Source: Trachelipus rathkii
Taxonomy: Eukaryota; Arthropoda; Malacostraca; Isopoda; Trachelipodidae
Length of the DNA stretch: 10,000 nt
Assembly: GCA_015478945.1 (NCBI GenBank)
Contig: JABUQX010014780.1
Location: 10,001 to 20,000 of the forward strand
Direction: 5' to 3'
In this document: piece after piece, positions 7,591 through 10,000 of the stretch
Layout: every line of letters begins with the position of its first letter
Numbering within the stretch: the first letter of the stretch is position 1
Program-made: the position numbers and the translations under genes
Notes under the pieces: model-generated
Databases searched by the model: none
Told to the model about the DNA's origin: nothing
What the model saw: the letters and a program-made list of their open reading frames with translations, nothing else

Positions 7591-7617
7591 TATATATGTA
7601 CCTATTGTACATATATA
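7591..7617 (+). repeat. 11-bp hairpin at the edge of the TA tract
   Basis: TATATATGTAC (7591-7601) pairs with GTACATATATA (7607-7617) around loop CTATT. The GTAC ends are not part of the simple repeat, though the rest is. Confidence 0.5.
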
Positions 7618-7623
7618 TATACC

Positions 7624-7682
7624 AGTTCCTCGGTTCCAACGAACCTGTCATGTTTCATGACAGGTTGTGGGCCGGAGGAGCT
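7624..7682 (+). repeat. Long hairpin of about 59 bases with G-U compatible arms
   Basis: The core, AACCTGTCATG (7642-7652) with CATGACAGGTT (7656-7666), has 11 perfect pairs and loop TTT. Outer arms 7624-7637 (AGTTCCTCGGTTCC) and 7669-7682 (GGGCCGGAGGAGCT) continue the stem: mismatches with DNA complementarity are T opposite G, which pair in RNA, plus one bulge and a small internal loop between. It is GC-richer than its surroundings. This pattern fits a conserved RNA structure better than a chance DNA palindrome. Confidence 0.75.
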
Positions 7683-7855
7683 TAAAACTTATTTTACAGA
7701 TTTGTCCGGTTCCTGAATGAGATAATCCGATGTTCTCTGATCAATCTATAACTTGGCTGAGTAGATCTCTCTCTTCAAATTAAATGGACCGGATGGGTGA
7801 TTCAATGAGTATAACAAGAAAATAGAAAGAATCAGGAAAAAGACTTCCTAGATTG

Positions 7856-7909
7856 TTTCTATTTTCGAAATAGAAAATATAATAATGAAAATAAAACTTT
7901 CATTATTAT
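7856..7909 (+). repeat. Two consecutive perfect hairpins
   Basis: TTTCTATTT (7856-7864) pairs with AAATAGAAA (7868-7876), loop TCG. Directly after, ATAATAATGAAA (7879-7890) pairs with TTTCATTATTAT (7898-7909), 12 perfect pairs with a 7-base loop. Confidence 0.7.
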
Positions 7910-8046
7910 TGAGGTGGTGTGTTTTCGATGAACAACTATGAACTTTCCAAGCAATTTATTTTCTGATTATATACCTTTATTTTAAAGATGCAAATTTTAA
8001 AATTTGATATAATTAAATTTGTTTTTTTTTTAATATAACTCGTCAG

Positions 8047-8104
8047 TTTCTCAATAATTAATTTGTACTTCTGATTTCCCAAATCAATAAGTGCAGTTGA
8101 GAAA
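8047..8104 (+). repeat. Nested three-part stem-loop
   Basis: Three stems nest: TTTCTCAA (8047-8054) with TTGAGAAA (8097-8104); TGTACTT (8064-8070) with AAGTGCA (8089-8095), one G-U pair; and GATTT (8073-8077) with AAATC (8081-8085), loop CCC. Together they form one elongated hairpin. Confidence 0.65.
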
Positions 8105-8107
8105 TAG

Positions 8108-8154
8108 TGAAGGTGAAAATGACTTAGTTTACTCTACGTCATTTTTTCGCTTCA
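8108..8154 (+). repeat. Stem-loop next to the nested hairpin
   Basis: TGAAG (8108-8112) pairs with CTTCA (8150-8154), and AAAATGAC (8116-8123) with GTCATTTT (8138-8145), 14-base loop. It starts four bases after the preceding stem-loop. Confidence 0.55.
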
Positions 8155-8499
8155 AGACAGTTATTATGTAATAAACAAATTTTGGAAACTAGATAATATG
8201 CTCATGTTTTTTTATATAATTGGAAATCCTTCCATGACTCAATAACTGCCGGATATTTTGATGTTTTTCAGGATTGACTCTACATAGTACAAGACATCGA
8301 GAAACATCTCTGTCGGTATCCCAGAGTATCAGGACCAGACGATCAGTATTCATCATGCCATTGTTAGGTGCCGAGAGATCTTCTGATAAACCATAAAAAC
8401 TGCTGTGTCAGGCCGCACCATATGTGTTGCGTACCTGTGTTTCATCAATTATAACATCGATCTTTGAAAAAAGTTACTGAGGCTACTGAAAGGTGAATG

Positions 8500-8583
8500 C
8501 CCAATCCCAAGTTACTACTACAGTCCCTTTGGGCAAGATATGGATGTGTCTAACAAACCAAGAACACATTAGTCAGGATTGGG
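8500..8583 (+). repeat. Branched inverted-repeat structure
   Basis: CCCAATCC (8500-8507) pairs with GGATTGGG (8576-8583). Inside lie CCC-TTT-GGG (8525-8533) and ATGTGT (8544-8549) with ACACAT (8564-8569), which would give a multi-branched fold. Confidence 0.45.
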
Positions 8584-8644
8584 ACACCAGTAGGCCAAAC
8601 ACGTTATTGAAGATCCTGTGTTATCAGGCGAAAAGATGAGGAAA

Positions 8645-8709
8645 CTGTCCATCTACAGTTGAATTGTTAAAAATCAAGATCTCTTATAGAAGGAAATACT
8701 AATGGACAG
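8645..8709 (+). repeat. Spaced inverted repeat CTGTCCAT/ATGGACAG
   Basis: CTGTCCAT (8645-8652) is perfectly complementary to ATGGACAG (8702-8709), 49 bases apart. Chance is possible for an 8-mer at this spacing. Confidence 0.35.
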
Positions 8710-8742
8710 ATAATAATACCGTCAGAGAGGCCGACATAATCG

Positions 8743-8761
8743 ATGCTTGTTATAACAGCAT
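8743..8761 (+). repeat. Near-perfect 19-base palindrome
   Basis: ATGCT and AGCAT flank a central GTTATAAC palindrome, with a single unpaired T on the left side. Confidence 0.5.
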
Positions 8762-8802
8762 TGTTAAGGGGAAGTACCTATTGTCACCCCTCATATCTAT
8801 CC

Positions 8803-8897
8803 TATCAACCAGGAAACCTTTTACTTGATTCTTCTTGGTTGTTGACTATATCAAACAAGGAACCCTTTAAACTTAGATTTTTCTTTGTTAGTTAGAC
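8803..8897 (+). repeat. Diverged tandem duplication, ~46-bp period
   Basis: The unit starting TATCAACCAGGAAACC at 8803 is repeated as TATCAAACAAGGAACCC at 8849, and similarity continues to the TTGGTTGTTGAC / TTTGTTAGTTAGAC ends. Each unit can fold on itself: CAACCA (8806-8811) pairs with TGGTTG (8836-8841), and more weakly AACAA with TTGTT in the second. Confidence 0.6.
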
Positions 8898-9095
8898 CGT
8901 TTATTCTTAGAATCCCTAAAGAATAAATGTGAAAATTTACCTAAAATTAACAATAAAACTGTATATAAACTTGTAAAAAATATATCTTGTAAATATTCAT
9001 AGCTTAGTAGAGAGTCCTGAGTATCCTTCCCTGCGCGCTGTTTCTATGCTCTTTGCCTCTTCACTCCCGTCTTTCTTCGAACGACGTGGAAAATT

Positions 9096-9137
9096 GAGGT
9101 GGGGGTTTAGATTTAGTGGGGGAGGATATAAGGGAGA
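9096..9137 (+). promoter_or_regulatory. Candidate polypurine tracts
   Basis: Three purine-rich runs stand out: GAGGTGGGGG (9096-9105), AGTGGGGGAGG (9115-9125) and AAGGGAGA (9130-9137). One of them should prime plus-strand DNA synthesis just before U3. The last is followed after three bases by a TG at 9141 that could start the LTR. Which tract is used, and the exact U3 start, cannot be settled without the other LTR's left end. Confidence 0.5.
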
Positions 9138-9138
9138 T

Positions 9139-9164
9139 ATTGATCATGCATCCATGATGTCAAT
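9139..9164 (+). repeat. Imperfect palindrome at the putative U3 start
   Basis: ATTGATCATG (9139-9148) is complementary to CATGATGTCAAT (9153-9164) apart from a two-base bulge. It overlaps the proposed LTR start. Confidence 0.5.
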
Positions 9165-9220
9165 TGGCAATTCGCTATCTTATTCTGGTGTTGTTTATTC
9201 TCGGAAATGTTTTTTATAAT

Positions 9221-9257
9221 ACAGTCTGGAATGGTTTCCATTTCTGATCCAGGCTGT
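9221..9257 (+). repeat. Nested hairpin in U3
   Basis: ACAGTCTGG (9221-9229) pairs with CCAGGCTGT (9249-9257) with one G-U pair. Inside, AATGG (9230-9234) pairs with CCATT (9238-9242). Confidence 0.55.
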
Positions 9258-9556
9258 GATACTTTATATTATTTATTATATGTCTTCAATTATTGAAAAA
9301 CCCTTATAACATGTATAGATACTATACCAGTTTTTCTTCTTTTTAGTACATCTTGTTATGATTATATGTATGAATGATATAATATAAACTTAATGATAAA
9401 CATAGCACCAGGAGCACAGATGATAGTAAAAATATAATTGTGCTGAATATTTATACACAGAAGAAGTTGATAAGCCTTTCTAGCTGTCTCAGAGGTCAGT
9501 GCTGCAAATTTATTTGATTTTATTAATTAATAACTGTAAGATTTGTAGTAATGTAC

Positions 9557-9592
9557 AGATAGTAAACTTGACTTTGTTCCAGTTTACTGTCT
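9557..9592 (+). repeat. 12-bp hairpin in U3
   Basis: AGATAGTAAACT (9557-9568) pairs with AGTTTACTGTCT (9581-9592), 12 pairs including one G-U, with a 12-base loop. Confidence 0.6.
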
Positions 9593-9630
9593 TGTTCTTA
9601 GAAGGCCATATTGACATCATTAGTCCCATT

Positions 9631-9669
9631 TAAGAAACCCCTCGTGGATATATCAGGGTATGTTTCTTA
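9631..9669 (+). repeat. Hairpin in U3
   Basis: TAAGAAAC (9631-9638) pairs with GTTTCTTA (9662-9669), with a possible inner CCC/GGG pairing. Confidence 0.5.
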
Positions 9670-9698
9670 GTAGAATAGATATATGTGACTTCTTTTAA

Positions 9699-9758
9699 CT
9701 GTCAAATATGCAAATATAAATTATGGTATAAATACCAATAATTGTTTATATTTGACAG
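9699..9758 (+). promoter_or_regulatory. Probable LTR core promoter: TATA element inside a 60-base palindrome
   Basis: CTGTCAAATAT (9699-9709) and ATATTTGACAG (9748-9758) are perfect inverted arms. At the centre is GGTATAAATACC (9725-9736), itself a palindrome containing TATAAATA (9727-9734). The flanks between also partly pair. Transcription from this box would start near 9755-9765, just before the GATTC/GAATC array, so the array would be at the start of R. A palindromic TATA element could in principle work both ways. Confidence 0.55.
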
Positions 9759-9770
9759 GGTTCAAATCCT

Positions 9771-10000
9771 GGGATTCACTGAATCCTTCAAGGCGTTATG
9801 ATTGTGGGATTCAATCCTGAATCCTTCTTCTAATTTTGGACTCCATTCTAATTTTGGACCAAATACTAAAATCTATTCATATCTATTTTGATTCATCCTG
9901 AATCTTCTTTTTGTGCTTACTTCTTGAGTGGATTCCTTAGCTGAATCTTTCCTCGGTTGCCTATTTGAAGTTGAATTCATCCTGAATTCTTTCTTCTGAG
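9771..10000 (+). repeat. GATTC/GAATC palindromic array, second LTR copy
   Basis: Clear units lie at 9771 (GGGATTCACTGAATCC), 9806 (GGGATTCAATCCTGAATCC), about 9889, 9931 and 9973. The unit matching 22-39 of the first copy has decayed near 9858. From about 9885 on, the G triplets of the first copy are often shortened here to one or two G. Confidence 0.68.

Larger units (their letters stand above)
9141..10000 (+). repeat. 3' LTR, 5' portion (U3 and start of R), truncated by the window end
   Basis: The right part (9836-10000) realigns with 1-178. The left limit is placed at the TG following the purine tracts, by inference. U3 (about 620 bases) has no gene and contains several hairpins, ending in a palindromic TATA element. 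Against the 5' copy, the last ~115 bases differ by about ten short insertions or deletions and almost no substitutions. Confidence 0.68.

Noticed and set aside
9699..9758. Independent MITE insertion
   Set aside because: Only 60 bases, no convincing target-site duplication, and the centre is a well-placed TATA element; kept as promoter candidate.

Overview
The window lies almost entirely inside one LTR retrotransposon of the Ty3/Gypsy (Metaviridae) type in an AT-rich eukaryotic genome, most likely an invertebrate animal. The host species cannot be named from the sequence. Supporting marks are a Gag with a retrotransposon-gag core and zinc knuckles, an aspartic protease, an integrase with HHCC, D-X59-D-X35-E and GPF motifs, a -1 frameshift signal between the two reading frames, a candidate tRNA-Leu primer site, purine-rich tracts, and related sequence at the two window ends (base 1 matches about base 9836). 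Both LTRs are cut by the window edges.

Layout: 1-899 is the 3' part of the 5' LTR (R and U5), opening with a roughly 40-bp palindromic repeat array. 900-916 is the candidate primer binding site. 917-1344 is an ATG-free leader. 1345-3735 is gag (796 aa). 3723-3784 is a slippery heptamer plus predicted pseudoknot. 3747-6770 is protease-integrase with a tail of about 400 residues (1007 aa). 6771-9095 is about 2.3 kb without a gene, packed with inverted repeats and a TA microsatellite. 9096-9137 holds the candidate polypurine tracts. About 9141-10000 is the 5' part of the 3' LTR (U3 with a palindromic TATA element, then the start of the array again).

The most unusual point is the gene content. 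Protease is followed directly by integrase in one uninterrupted frame, with no reverse transcriptase or RNase H between them or anywhere else in the window. Both frames are nevertheless open over 5.4 kb and joined by a well-formed frameshift signal. My inference is a non-autonomous family that keeps Gag, protease and integrase and borrows reverse transcriptase in trans. The second notable point is the dense set of long hairpins, several with G-U compatible pairs, across the 3' noncoding region and U3, which suggests selection on RNA structure. No env-like gene, tRNA, rRNA or host gene was seen.
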